Counted from the stretch's first letter, positions 27,886 to 37,159 are shown. The stretch is DNA of 64,000 nt from an uncultured Collinsella sp. (GCA_900550415.1 URSO01000001.1:10322-74321), one strand, 5' to 3'. Numbers and translations are program-made. Notes: generated by a model not told the origin, from the letters alone.

Positions 27886-29072
27886 TGTCATTCCAGACGA
27901 CGTATGGCCCCGATGGACGCCTCCGTGTTGCCATCCTGGGTTGTACGGGCTCTATCGGCACCCAGGCACTCGATGTGTGCCGTCAGCATGCCGATCGCCT
28001 GCAGGTGACGGCGCTGTCCGTTAATTCCAGCACCTCGGAGCTCGTTGCCGCTGCCCGCGAGTTCTCGGTTTCGGCGGTTGCCGTGGCCGATGTCGCTCAT
28101 GGCGATGACGCCGTGCTGCAGGAGTTGCCCGAGGGAACGAAGCTCGGCGTTGGCGCGCAAGCGGTTTGCGAGCTCGCACGTCGCGATGATGTCGACTGCG
28201 TGCTTGTCGCTATTGTGGGCGCCGCCGGTCTCGAGGCGAGCCATGCGGCCTTGACCTCGAATAAGCGTCTTGCCCTTGCCAACAAGGAGTCCCTCGTCGT
28301 CGGTGGCGACTTGCTTATGCCGTTGGCGCAACCGGGCCAGCTTATTCCAGTCGACTCTGAGCACTCTGCCATCTTCCAGTGCTATCTGGGGGAGAACCCG
28401 CGCGAGGCTCATTGTATTTGGCTCACCTGCTCGGGCGGTCCGTTCTTTGGCCGTACGCGCGGCGAGCTCGACCGCGTGACGCGTGCCGATGCCCTCGCAC
28501 ATCCCACGTGGGCCATGGGTGCCAAGATCACCATCGACTCCGCCACCCTCATGAACAAGGGCCTGGAGCGCATTGAGGCCATGCATCTGTTTAACTGCGA
28601 CCTCGATTTCATTAACGTGGTCGTGCAGCGTCAGTCCAAGATTCACTCTATGGTCGAGTTCGCCGACGGCTCCGTGATGGCGCATCTCGGTGCATCCGAC
28701 ATGCGTATTCCCATCCAGTTCGCGTTCTCGTATCCCGAGCGTTGGGATACCCCGGCGCCTCGTATCGATTTTCGCGAGCTGGGGCAGCTCACGTTTGATG
28801 CTGCCGACATGGATACCTTCCGCTGTCTGGCACTGGCCGAACGCGCCGGCAAGACGGGTGGCACCATGCCGTGCGTGCTCAATGCCGCCAACGAGGTCGC
28901 CGTCGATGCCTTCCTGCACGATGGCTGCAGCTTTACCGATATCGATCGCATTGTGGAATCCTGCATGGATGCCCACGATATGCAGGCGATCGATTCGTTT
29001 GAGCAGCTTCGCGACATCGATTCGTGGGCGCGTGAAAAAGCTGCGCAGGTGCTCGCCGCAACCCGTTCCTAA
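27885..29072 (+). CDS. dxr: 1-deoxy-D-xylulose-5-phosphate reductoisomerase
   Basis: This 395-residue enzyme of the MEP isoprenoid pathway has the NADPH-binding ILGCTGSIGTQAL, the LANKESLVVGG segment, the metal/substrate sites in VDSEHSAIFQC, and SATLMNKGLE. It supplies precursors for uppS in the same cluster. It overlaps cdsA by one base (TAATG). Confidence 0.96.
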   Translation: MSFQTTYGPDGRLRVAILGCTGSIGTQALDVCRQHADRLQVTALSVNSSTSELVAAAREFSVSAVAVADVAHGDDAVLQELPEGTKLGVGAQAVCELARRDDVDCVLVAIVGAAGLEASHAALTSNKRLALANKESLVVGGDLLMPLAQPGQLIPVDSEHSAIFQCYLGENPREAHCIWLTCSGGPFFGRTRGELDRVTRADALAHPTWAMGAKITIDSATLMNKGLERIEAMHLFNCDLDFINVVVQRQSKIHSMVEFADGSVMAHLGASDMRIPIQFAFSYPERWDTPAPRIDFRELGQLTFDAADMDTFRCLALAERAGKTGGTMPCVLNAANEVAVDAFLHDGCSFTDIDRIVESCMDAHDMQAIDSFEQLRDIDSWAREKAAQVLAATRS

Positions 29073-29097
29073 CCCATAAGGATTGCTTTTTCGTTTT

Positions 29098-30459
29098 ATG
29101 GATACTGTTCTGAGCGTTCTCTCATCGGTCTTTTGGGGCCTGTTGATGCTTTCCGTCCTCGTGTTTTTGCACGAGGGCGGCCACTTTTTGGCGGCGCGTG
29201 CCTGCGGCGTCCGGGTGACTGAGTTCTTCTTGGGCCTGCCGTGCCGCTTTGATATCCATCACACATCGCGTCGCATTGGAACCAAGTTTGGCGTGACGCC
29301 GCTGCTGCTGGGTGGCTATGCTGCCATTTGCGGCATGGATCCGACCGACGTCTCGTGCGCCGATCGCGTGCTCGCGGCTATCTATCGTCATGGTCGCGTG
29401 ACCGTGGCCGACCTTGCTGTCGAGCTCGAGCTTTCCGAGGAGGATGTGCTCGAGGCATGCGCCCTTTTGCTGGGCTGGGGCTCCATCGCGCCCTGGTATG
29501 AGGAAGGGGAGAAGCCCTCGCCGAGCTACTATCCCACCAAATATCAGACGTTGCCGCGAGATGCGGCGGGTTACACCACCTTTGACGGCCGCCGTTTCGA
29601 TCGCGAACATTCAACTGCCGAGGGCGATGTGTGGGAGCTGCCGTGCGGCGAGGCCGAGTTCCTTGCACAAGAGCGTTCGCACACCTATCTTGGCCAAGGC
29701 TTTCTCAAGCGCGCCTTTATGCTGCTCGCGGGGATTATCGTCAATATCCTGACGGGTTTTTTGCTCCTTATGAGCATCTATTCCATCGCAGGTGTCACCG
29801 TGCCGGTGGATACCAATGTGATTGGCCAGGTTGACGAAGGCTCGATTGCCGCCTCGGCGGGAATCGAGGGCGGCGACGCGATTCTTTCGGTCGACGGAGT
29901 ATCGTGCTCTACCTGGATTGACGTTTACGATGCCATCGGCAAGGCTGCCGGTAAGGACGATATCGCCATCGAGTACGAGCGTGACGGCAAGCAGCATTCG
30001 ACCACGGTTGCGCTCAAAGAGGACGAGCGCCTAGGTGTGTATGCCTCTACGCAGGTGGTCCGTTTAGACCCCATCACGTCGGCTCGCCTGTCGTTCTCCT
30101 ATGTCGTGCAGACAGCGGAGGGCGTGATGCGCCTGCTCCAGCCGCAGCATACGATGGAGATTCTCGATCAGTCCTCTTCGATCGTGGGTATTAGCGTTAT
30201 GTCCTCACAGGCTGCTGCTGCCGGCCCTGCCGCGTTCCTTTCGTTTGCCGCCCTCATTTCGTTCTCGCTTGGCTTTATGAACCTGCTGCCCATCCCGCCA
30301 CTCGATGGCGGCAAGCTAGTCATCGAGATCATTCAGAAGATTGCGGGCCGCGAGCTTCCGCTCAAGGTCCAGACGATTGTGAGCTATGTGGGCATCGCGC
30401 TCTTTGCGCTGCTGTTTGTCTATATGCTTCGTTCCGACATCCTTCGATTTATTCTGTAG
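29098..30459 (+). CDS. rseP: RseP-family site-2 protease with an HTH-like insertion
   Basis: This 453-residue membrane metalloprotease has the active site HEGGHF (residues 25-30) in the first membrane helix, a membrane segment MLLAGIIVNILTGFLLL, a PDZ domain (around residues 235-310) and the second metal site NLLPIPPLDGG. Residues ~81-200 are an insertion not normally found in RseP; within it, DRVLAAIYRHGRVTVADLAVEL... looks like a small winged helix. The start is uncertain: AAGGA lies at 29078, 15 nt before ATG 29098 and adjacent to a TTG at 29083. Position between dxr and ispG is typical. Confidence 0.9.
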   Translation: MDTVLSVLSSVFWGLLMLSVLVFLHEGGHFLAARACGVRVTEFFLGLPCRFDIHHTSRRIGTKFGVTPLLLGGYAAICGMDPTDVSCADRVLAAIYRHGRVTVADLAVELELSEEDVLEACALLLGWGSIAPWYEEGEKPSPSYYPTKYQTLPRDAAGYTTFDGRRFDREHSTAEGDVWELPCGEAEFLAQERSHTYLGQGFLKRAFMLLAGIIVNILTGFLLLMSIYSIAGVTVPVDTNVIGQVDEGSIAASAGIEGGDAILSVDGVSCSTWIDVYDAIGKAAGKDDIAIEYERDGKQHSTTVALKEDERLGVYASTQVVRLDPITSARLSFSYVVQTAEGVMRLLQPQHTMEILDQSSSIVGISVMSSQAAAAGPAAFLSFAALISFSLGFMNLLPIPPLDGGKLVIEIIQKIAGRELPLKVQTIVSYVGIALFALLFVYMLRSDILRFIL

Positions 30460-30472
30460 GGGAGTGTTTGGA

Positions 30473-31555
30473 TTGTCTTTATCCCATCCTTTGCCTCGCG
30501 AGCTGACGCGCTCCGTGCATGTGGGCGGCGTGCAGATCGGTGGCGGCGCGCCGGTGGTGGTCCAATCTATGACCTGCACCGATACCGCTGATGCCCAGGC
30601 AACGCTTGCGCAAGTGTGCGCGTTGGCGCAGGCTGGCTGCGATATCGTGCGCGTGAGCGTGCCCTCCGAGGCCGCGCTTGAGGGCTTCCGCACCATCTGT
30701 GCCGAGTCTCCGGTGCCGATTGTCGCCGATATCCACTTTAACCATAAGCTCGCCATTGGTGCCGTTGAGGCCGGTGCCGCCAAGCTGCGCATCAATCCCG
30801 GCAATATCGGCGATTGGGCCAAGGTTGACGCGGTGATCGATGCTGCGGGTGCCGCGGGCTGTGCGATTCGCATTGGCGTGAACGCGGGCTCGCTTGAGCA
30901 AGATATTGCCGAACGCGACGACCTCACGCAGCCCGAAAAGCTCGTGATGTCGAGCGAGCGCTTCGTCAAGCACTTTGAGGATCGCGGCTTTACGAGCATT
31001 GTGCTTTCGGCCAAGGCCCATAGCGTGCAAACGACGCTCGATACCTATCGAGCCCTGTCACGTGAGATTCCCCACGTTCCGCTTCACCTGGGCGTGACGG
31101 AGGCGGGGACCAAGCTTCAGGGCACCATCAAGAGCTCTGTAGGCTTGGGTATCTTGCTTTCCGAAGGCATCGGCGACACCATGCGTGTGTCGCTCACGGC
31201 CGATCCGGTTGAGGAGCCGCCGGTCGCCTGGGGAATTCTACAGTCGCTGGGCCTGCGTCGCCGTGGTCCCGAGATTGTCTCGTGCCCCACGTGCGCCCGC
31301 TGCCAGGTCAATCTCATCGCAATCGCCGAGGAGGTCACCGAGCGGCTTAAGAACTATTCCGCGCCGCTTTCGATTGCCGTCATGGGATGTGCCGTTAATG
31401 GCCCCGGTGAGGCATCTGACGCCGACCTGGGCGTTGCTTGCGGACGTGGTCAGGCCTTGCTCTTTTCGCATGGCCAGATCATTGGTAAAGTAGCTGAGGA
31501 CCAAATTGTCGACGCGCTTATGGCAGAGGTCGACAAGCTTATTGAGGAGAAATAA
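30473..31555 (+). CDS. ispG: 4-hydroxy-3-methylbut-2-en-1-yl diphosphate synthase
   Basis: This 360-residue iron-sulfur enzyme of the MEP pathway starts at TTG 30473 behind AGGGGAG. It has a TIM barrel (PVVVQSMTCTDTAD, IVADIHFNHKLA, KLRINPGNIG) and a C-terminal 4Fe-4S region with CPTCARC and GCAVNGPGEASDADLG. The frame is open upstream, but those residues are not IspG-like. proS follows with no gap. Confidence 0.95.
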   Translation: MSLSHPLPRELTRSVHVGGVQIGGGAPVVVQSMTCTDTADAQATLAQVCALAQAGCDIVRVSVPSEAALEGFRTICAESPVPIVADIHFNHKLAIGAVEAGAAKLRINPGNIGDWAKVDAVIDAAGAAGCAIRIGVNAGSLEQDIAERDDLTQPEKLVMSSERFVKHFEDRGFTSIVLSAKAHSVQTTLDTYRALSREIPHVPLHLGVTEAGTKLQGTIKSSVGLGILLSEGIGDTMRVSLTADPVEEPPVAWGILQSLGLRRRGPEIVSCPTCARCQVNLIAIAEEVTERLKNYSAPLSIAVMGCAVNGPGEASDADLGVACGRGQALLFSHGQIIGKVAEDQIVDALMAEVDKLIEEK

Positions 31556-33277
31556 ATGACCCGAGCAATGTATATGTCTAAGCTCTATGCGCCGACGCTT
31601 AAAGAGGATCCGGCGGACGCTGAGCTCGCCAGCCACCGCCTGCTGCTCCGTGCCGGCATGATCCGCAAGGAGGCCGCCGGTCTGTATTCCTACCTGCCGC
31701 TCGCATGGCGCTCGATTCGCAAGATTGAGAACATCGTGCGCGACGAGATGGACGCCGCCGGCGCCCAGGAGCTTATGATGCCTATCATGGTCGATGCCGA
31801 GTTGTGGCGTGAGTCCGGCCGTATCGATGCCTATGGCAAGGAGCTTGTGCGCTTTGACGACCGTCATGGTCGCGAGTTCGTGCTGGGCCCCACGCACGAG
31901 GAGACCGTCACGGCCCTGGTGCGCAACGAGCTGCGCTCCTATAAGCAGCTGCCAGTGAACCTCTATCACATCCAGGATAAGTTCCGCGACGAGTTCCGTC
32001 CCCGTTTTGGCCTGATGCGCGGTCGCGAGTTCATCATGAAGGATGCCTACAGCTTCTCCGCCACGCAGGAGAGCTTGCAGGAGGAGTATGACAAGATGAA
32101 GCAGGCCTACGCTAACATTTGCGAGCGCTGCTACATCAAGGCCTTGCCCGTCGTTGCCGACTCCGGCGAGATCGGTGGCGATACCTCCGTCGAGTACATG
32201 GCTTTGGCCGACGCCGGCGAGGCTTCTCTCGTCTATTGCGATGACTGCGGTTTTGCCGCCGATGATGAGGCTGCAAGCACCAAGGTCGTCGTGACTGAGG
32301 ATCCCGGTGACGGTACGCTTACCAAGGTCGAGACTCCGGGCATGGGCACCATTGAGGCCGTTGCTAAGTTCTTTGGATTCCCCGAGAACGGTACGCGCAA
32401 GTCCCTGGCGCTCATCGATGCCGAGGGCAAGCCCGTCGTGGCCATCGTCCCGGGCGACCATGAGCTCAACGACTGCAAGGCCGAGCATGTCTTTGGCAAG
32501 GGTTATCGCATGATGACGGACGAGGAGCTCCAGACCTACGGTCTGCACAAGGGCTTTATCGGACCGGTTAACTTGCCCGAGGGCATCCGTCTGGTGTGCG
32601 ACGAGAGCCTGCGCGAGTCCAAGCAGTGGGCCTGCGGTGCCAACGAGGTCGATTATCACTTTACCGGTGCCTGCCCCGAGCGCGACTTTACCGTCGATGA
32701 GTGGGCAGATCTGGTCACCGTCGTTGCCGGCGATCCCTGCCCGCACTGCGGCAAGCCGCTCTCTGCTGCTCGCGGCATCGAGGTCTCGCAGGTCTTCCAG
32801 CTGGGTACCAAGTATTCCGAGGCCATGGGCGCCACCTTTATGGACGAGGACGGCAAGGAGAAGCCGCTTATCATGGGTTGCTACGGCGTGGGCGTGTCCC
32901 GCTCGCTTGCTGCCGTCGTGGAGCAGCACAACGACGAGCACGGTATCGTCTGGCCGGTTTCCGTTGCCCCGTACGAGGTCGCGGTGATTCCGCTCGATCC
33001 CAAGAAGGAGGAGTGCGCTAACGTTTGCGACCAAATCGTCGAGGGCCTGTGCGCCGAGGGTATCGAGGTTGTCGTCGATGACCGTGACGAGCGTCCTGGC
33101 TTTAAGTTTGCCGATAACGACCTCATGGGCTTCCCGTATCAGGTCGTGCTTGGCAAGCGTGGCCTCAAGAATGGTACTGTGGAGCTCAAGGACCGTGCCA
33201 CGGGCGAGCGCGAGGACGTGGCGATCGATGAGGTCGTCGCCAAGGTTTCCAAGCTTGTGAAGGCGGCACGCCGTTAA
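31556..33277 (+). CDS. proS: prolyl-tRNA synthetase
   Basis: This 573-residue ProRS is of the long bacterial type: class II motifs (LGPTHEETVTALVRNEL, FRPRFGLMRGREFIMKDAYSF), an inserted YbaK-like editing domain (~residues 240-385), GCYGVGVSRSLAAVVEQ, and a C-terminal anticodon-binding domain. ATG 31556 touches the ispG stop; ATG at 31568 is an alternative. Two stacked hairpins after the gene terminate the cluster. No T-box leader is seen. Confidence 0.96.
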   Translation: MTRAMYMSKLYAPTLKEDPADAELASHRLLLRAGMIRKEAAGLYSYLPLAWRSIRKIENIVRDEMDAAGAQELMMPIMVDAELWRESGRIDAYGKELVRFDDRHGREFVLGPTHEETVTALVRNELRSYKQLPVNLYHIQDKFRDEFRPRFGLMRGREFIMKDAYSFSATQESLQEEYDKMKQAYANICERCYIKALPVVADSGEIGGDTSVEYMALADAGEASLVYCDDCGFAADDEAASTKVVVTEDPGDGTLTKVETPGMGTIEAVAKFFGFPENGTRKSLALIDAEGKPVVAIVPGDHELNDCKAEHVFGKGYRMMTDEELQTYGLHKGFIGPVNLPEGIRLVCDESLRESKQWACGANEVDYHFTGACPERDFTVDEWADLVTVVAGDPCPHCGKPLSAARGIEVSQVFQLGTKYSEAMGATFMDEDGKEKPLIMGCYGVGVSRSLAAVVEQHNDEHGIVWPVSVAPYEVAVIPLDPKKEECANVCDQIVEGLCAEGIEVVVDDRDERPGFKFADNDLMGFPYQVVLGKRGLKNGTVELKDRATGEREDVAIDEVVAKVSKLVKAARR

Positions 33278-33307
33278 TTGTCGATTTCGCTTGTAGTTCG
33301 ATATACG

Positions 33308-33356
33308 GGACGGCCCCGCATTTCTCCAGATAGGGGAGATGCGGGGCCGTCCTTTT
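33308..33356 (+). terminator. terminator after proS
   Basis: A long stem (GGACGGCCCCGCAT 33308-33321 with ATGCGGGGCCGTCC 33339-33352, plus inner TCTCC/GGAGA pairing) is followed by TTTTGTC. Confidence 0.9.
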
Positions 33357-33386
33357 GTCTTCTCGGCGTGCTCAATCGCTAAAAGG

Positions 33387-33420
33387 AAAACCCCACAGCC
33401 CATGTGAGCTGCGGGGTTTT
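33387..33420. terminator. bidirectional terminator between proS and the kinase gene
   Basis: AAAACCCCACAGC (33387-33399) pairs with GCTGCGGGGTTTT (33408-33420), with one mismatch. A- and T-runs flank both sides, so it can act on both strands. It serves the convergent kinase gene on the minus strand. Confidence 0.85.
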
Positions 33421-33456
33421 CTTTGTGCCTCCGATGCGAAATAAATCGCTCAGATA

Positions 33457-34221
33457 TTACTGATAATCGACGACGTCGATCCAGTTCTTCAGGAACTCAT
33501 CGTTCACGTTGCGCTTACGAGCGAGCTCGGAAGCGGCGACGATGCTCGTCCACTGACGCACGACCTGCATGGGCATGTCGGCGCGGTCGCAGTAGAGCTC
33601 CAGGTAGGCCTCGGCCTGATCCTTGCTGTTGAGGGCGAAGAGCAGGTAGGTGGTGGCAACGTCGGCAGCAGGGGAGCCCTGGGTGGCGTGTGCCCAGTCG
33701 CACACATAGAGCTGGCCGTCGTCGCCGACGATGACGTTGGAGGGGTTGAAGTCGCCGTGGCAGACCTTGAACTCCTTGGTCATGCCGTCCAGACGCTCCT
33801 GAAGGTTGTAGCGCGTGGTGGCATTGAGCTGATCAAGGCTGTCGATCATGCGGGCGAACTTGTCGCGCTGACGGTTGAGCAGCGGGGAGGTGTAGCCGTG
33901 GATCTCGATTTGGAGGTCGACGAACATCTCGAGATACTCACCAAAGCGCTGGGGCTCGGCAGTCATCTTCTCGGCAAGGGTGGTGCCCGGAACCTTCTCG
34001 GTCACGAGCGCCCAGCCGTTGGCGTTCTCGAGCTGGGAAACCTCGAGAGCCTTGGGGCTGCGGATGCCGCACTCATTGATGCGGGCAAGATTCAAAGCCT
34101 CGTTGAACACGTCGGAGACAGGCTTGGTCTCGTTAAAGACCTTGACAATCTTGTCACCCAGGTCGTAAACGACCTTGTTGCCACGGCGGACGAGCTCGGT
34201 CTTGGAATCGGGTAGCAGCAT
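33457..34221 (-). CDS. APH/choline-kinase-fold phosphotransferase
   Basis: This 254-residue protein has the aminoglycoside-phosphotransferase fold: an N-lobe with KVVYDLGDKIVKVFNE and ALVTEKVPGTTLAEK, the catalytic loop VCHGDFNPSNVIV, and the metal-binding VCDWAHATQGSPAADVA. The substrate is unknown; these kinases phosphorylate sugars, choline, amino alcohols or antibiotics. It lies 88 bp downstream of adhE on the same strand and might be co-transcribed with it. The context does not suggest drug resistance. Confidence 0.75.
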   Translation of the reverse strand: MLLPDSKTELVRRGNKVVYDLGDKIVKVFNETKPVSDVFNEALNLARINECGIRSPKALEVSQLENANGWALVTEKVPGTTLAEKMTAEPQRFGEYLEMFVDLQIEIHGYTSPLLNRQRDKFARMIDSLDQLNATTRYNLQERLDGMTKEFKVCHGDFNPSNVIVGDDGQLYVCDWAHATQGSPAADVATTYLLFALNSKDQAEAYLELYCDRADMPMQVVRQWTSIVAASELARKRNVNDEFLKNWIDVVDYQ

Positions 34222-34309
34222 GGTTGCATCCTTTCAACGATGCGATAGAAGCGACGGCGGGGGTGTGTGAAACACCCGTGCACCCCCGCCGTTAAAAACC
34301 GTGCTAAAA

Positions 34310-36958
34310 CTAGCAGACGGCGTAGTCCTGAGGCTCGCGGCCGTAGTAGGCGTCCAGGTAGAGCTCCTTGATCTCGCTCATGAGCGGGTAGCGCGGGTTA
34401 GCGCCGGTGCACTGGTCGTTGAATGCCTGCTCGGTCATCTCGTCGAGGGTGTCGAGGAAGTACTGCTCGTCAACACCGTAGTCGGCGATGGTCTTCTTGA
34501 CACCGATGAAGTCCTTGAGCTCCTCGAGCTTCGTGATGAAGTTCTCGAAGACCTCCTTGTCGTCCTTGCCCTCGATGCCGCAGTACTTGGCCATCTCGGC
34601 GTAGTTGTGCAGCGCGTTGGGGTAAGGATACTGGGAGAACGTGCCCATCTTGACGGGAGCCTCGGCGGCGTTGTAGCGCATAACGCGGGTCAGGATGACG
34701 GCGTTGGCGAGGCCGTGAGGCAGGTGATGGAAGGCGCCGAGCTTGTGAGCCATGGAGTGGTTGAGGCCCAGGAAGGCGTTGGCGAAGGCCATACCGGCCA
34801 TGCAAGAGGCGTTGTGCATCTCCTCGCGGGCATGCGGGTCCTTGGCGCCGTTCGTGAAGCTGGAGGGCAGGTTCTCGAAGACGAGCTTAGCAGCGCGCTC
34901 GGAGAGGCCCTTGGTGTAGTCGGAAGCCATGATGGAGACGTAGGACTCGATGGCGTGGGTCATGACGTCGATGCCGGAGGCAGCGGTCAGGCCGCGCGGG
35001 GCGGTCATGCAGTTGTCGGCGTCGACGATAGCCATGTTGGGGAGCAGCGCGTAGTCGGCGAGCGGCCACTTGATGCCGGTCTCCTTGTCGGTGATGATGG
35101 CGAACGGCGTGCACTCGGAGCCGGTACCCGAAGAGGTCGGGACGGCGACGAAGTAGGCCTTCTTGCCCATCTCGGGGAAAGTGAAGATACGCTTGCGGAT
35201 GTCCATGAAGTCCATGGCCATGTCCTCAAACTTGCACTCGGGGTGCTCGTACATCATCCACATGATCTTGCCGGCGTCCATAGCGGAGCCACCGCCGACG
35301 GCGATGATGACGTCCGGCTCAAAGAGAGCCATCTGCTTGGCGCCGCGACGTGCGCACTGCAGCGACGGATCGGGCTCGACGTCGTAGAAGCAGTCGTGGG
35401 CGATGCCCATCTCGTCGAGCTTGGCCTCGATGGCGCGGGTGTTGCCATTCTTGAAGAGGAACTGGTCGGTGACGATGAAGGCGCGCTTCTTGCCCATGAC
35501 GTTGCCAAGCTCGTCGAGGGCGACGGGCGTGGAACCCTTCTTGAAGTAGACCTTCTCGGGAGCGCGGAACCACAGCATGTTCTCACGGCGCTCGGCCACA
35601 GTCTTAACGTTGATCAAGTGCTTCACCCCAACGTTCTCGGAGACGGAGTTGCCGCCCCAGGAGCCGCAGCCCAGGGTCAGAGACGGCTTCATGCCAAAGT
35701 TGTACAGGTCACCGATGCCGCCGTGCGAGGACGGAGTGTTGATGACGATACGGCAGGCCTTCATGACGTGCTCGAACAGGCTGATCTTCTCGGCCTGGGC
35801 GGGGTGCACGTACAGAGAGGCGGTGTGGCCCGGGCCACCGGCGAGCACCAGGTGCTCGGCCTTGTCGACGGCCTCCTGGAAGTCCTTGGCGTGGTACATG
35901 GCCAGGACCGGGGAGAGCTTCTCGTGGGAGAACTCCTCCTTGGCGGGGTCGGTGGAGGTGACCTCGGCGATCAGGATCTTGGTCTTGGCAGGAACCTCGA
36001 TGCCTGCGAGCTCGGCGATCTTGGCGGCAGCCATGCCGGGGATGCGGTGGTCGAGAGCGCCGTTCTTGAACATGGCGGCACGCAGGGCCTCCATCTCGGC
36101 ACCCTGCTTGACGAAGTAGCAGCCGCGCTTCTGGAACTCGGCCTTAACCTGGTCATAGATGGTGTCGATGACGGTCACGGACTGCTCGGAAGCGCAGATC
36201 ATGCCGTTGTCGAAGGTCTTGGAGTGGATGATGGAGTTGACGGCGAGCAGCACGTCGGCGGTGTCATCGATGATGACCGGGGTGTTACCGGCGCCAACGC
36301 CCAGGGCGGGCTTGCCCGAGGAGTAGGCGGCCTTGACCATGCCCGGGCCACCGGTGGCGAGGATGATGTCGACGTCGCGCATGACCATGTTGGTCAGCTC
36401 GATGGAGGGGACATCGACCCAGCCGATGATGCCCTCGGGGGCGCCGGCCTTGACGGCGGCGTCAAGCACGAGCTTGGCGGCGGCGATGGTGCACTTGGCG
36501 GCTGCCGGGTGCGGGGAGATGATGATGCCGTTGCGGGTCTTCAGGCTGATCAGCGTCTTGAAGATCGCGGTGGAGGTGGGGTTGGTCGTCGGGATGACGG
36601 CGCCCACGATGCCGATGGGCTCGGCGATCTTGGTGATGCCGTAGGCCTCGTCGCGCTCCAGAACGCCACAGGTCTTGGTGTTCTTGTAAGCGTTGTAGAT
36701 GTACTCTGCGGCGTAGTGGTTCTTGATGACCTTGTCCTCAAGAACGCCGCGGCCGGTCTCCTCGATGGCCATCTTCGCCAACGGGATACGAGCCTTGTTG
36801 GCGGCCATGGCGGCCTCATAGAAGATCTTGTCGACCTGCTCCTGCGTGTACGTAGCAAAAAGCGCCTGGGCCTCTCGCATCTGAGCGAGCTTAGCCTCAA
36901 GCGCCTCTACGTTGTCCACAATTGCGGGAGTAGTGTTTTCCGGTGACTTTTTCACCAT
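34310..36958 (-). CDS. adhE: bifunctional acetaldehyde-CoA/alcohol dehydrogenase
   Basis: This is an 882-residue full-length AdhE. The N-terminal aldehyde dehydrogenase half has the catalytic Cys in DNGMICASEQ, and the C-terminal iron-dependent alcohol dehydrogenase half has GGGSAMDAGK and the metal-binding GLNHSMAHKLGAFHHLPHG. It reduces acetyl-CoA to ethanol, recycling NADH in fermentation. ATG 36958 (complement) follows AAGGAG (complement of 36965-36970). Upstream are a -10 element inside a small dyad and a larger 12-bp inverted repeat. Confidence 0.97.
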   Translation of the reverse strand: MVKKSPENTTPAIVDNVEALEAKLAQMREAQALFATYTQEQVDKIFYEAAMAANKARIPLAKMAIEETGRGVLEDKVIKNHYAAEYIYNAYKNTKTCGVLERDEAYGITKIAEPIGIVGAVIPTTNPTSTAIFKTLISLKTRNGIIISPHPAAAKCTIAAAKLVLDAAVKAGAPEGIIGWVDVPSIELTNMVMRDVDIILATGGPGMVKAAYSSGKPALGVGAGNTPVIIDDTADVLLAVNSIIHSKTFDNGMICASEQSVTVIDTIYDQVKAEFQKRGCYFVKQGAEMEALRAAMFKNGALDHRIPGMAAAKIAELAGIEVPAKTKILIAEVTSTDPAKEEFSHEKLSPVLAMYHAKDFQEAVDKAEHLVLAGGPGHTASLYVHPAQAEKISLFEHVMKACRIVINTPSSHGGIGDLYNFGMKPSLTLGCGSWGGNSVSENVGVKHLINVKTVAERRENMLWFRAPEKVYFKKGSTPVALDELGNVMGKKRAFIVTDQFLFKNGNTRAIEAKLDEMGIAHDCFYDVEPDPSLQCARRGAKQMALFEPDVIIAVGGGSAMDAGKIMWMMYEHPECKFEDMAMDFMDIRKRIFTFPEMGKKAYFVAVPTSSGTGSECTPFAIITDKETGIKWPLADYALLPNMAIVDADNCMTAPRGLTAASGIDVMTHAIESYVSIMASDYTKGLSERAAKLVFENLPSSFTNGAKDPHAREEMHNASCMAGMAFANAFLGLNHSMAHKLGAFHHLPHGLANAVILTRVMRYNAAEAPVKMGTFSQYPYPNALHNYAEMAKYCGIEGKDDKEVFENFITKLEELKDFIGVKKTIADYGVDEQYFLDTLDEMTEQAFNDQCTGANPRYPLMSEIKELYLDAYYGREPQDYAVC

Positions 36959-36993
36959 TTGTGTCTCCTTGCGATCGGAGATTTACCCTACGC

Positions 36994-37009
36994 CTTGCAT
37001 GATAGCAAG
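36994..37009 (-). promoter_or_regulatory. adhE -10 element within a small dyad
   Basis: On the minus strand CTTGC-TATCAT-GCAAG places the -10 hexamer TATCAT between 5-bp inverted arms, 36 bp before the adhE start. No convincing -35 box is present, which suggests an activated promoter. Confidence 0.45.
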
Positions 37010-37050
37010 AAATTATTCGGCGAACGGTCAGATTCCTCTAAAAGGCACAC

Positions 37051-37080
37051 TAAAACGCTTCAATAAACTGAAGCGTTTTA
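37051..37080. promoter_or_regulatory. 12-bp inverted repeat upstream of adhE
   Basis: TAAAACGCTTCA (37051-37062) and TGAAGCGTTTTA (37069-37080) are perfect inverted arms around a 6-bp spacer. The centre is about 74 bp upstream of the likely adhE transcription start. It does not match the Rex consensus. It is probably an operator, since no transcription is expected to need terminating here. Confidence 0.5.
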
Positions 37081-37110
37081 ACTGAAACTATCTGCCAGTG
37101 CATCGCCCCG

Positions 37111-37159
37111 CTCATTGGGGACAGACTTACATGAGTGGCTTCACTCATTTGGGACAGAC
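37111..37159 (+). repeat. left REP-like repeat pair of the RAYT element
   Basis: Two copies of CTCATTKGGGACAGAC (37111-37126 and 37144-37159) flank a hairpin ATGAGTG-GCTT-CACTCAT (37131-37148). The 27 bp at 37111-37137 are an exact inverted copy of 38122-38148 on the other side of the transposase gene. Confidence 0.8.

Noticed and set aside
31238..33403. 721-codon minus-strand frame opposite proS
   Set aside because: Shadow of proS and the ispG end; it also runs through the proS terminator.
33457..34221. Kinase gene as an aminoglycoside resistance gene
   Set aside because: Only the general APH fold is visible; the context is metabolic (adhE) and no resistance-specific motif could be recognised.
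34301..36946. 881-codon open frame on the plus strand opposite adhE
   Set aside because: It is the antisense shadow of adhE; high-GC codon use keeps the opposite frame open. The translation is a repetitive Val/Leu/Gly/Asp-rich sequence without domains.
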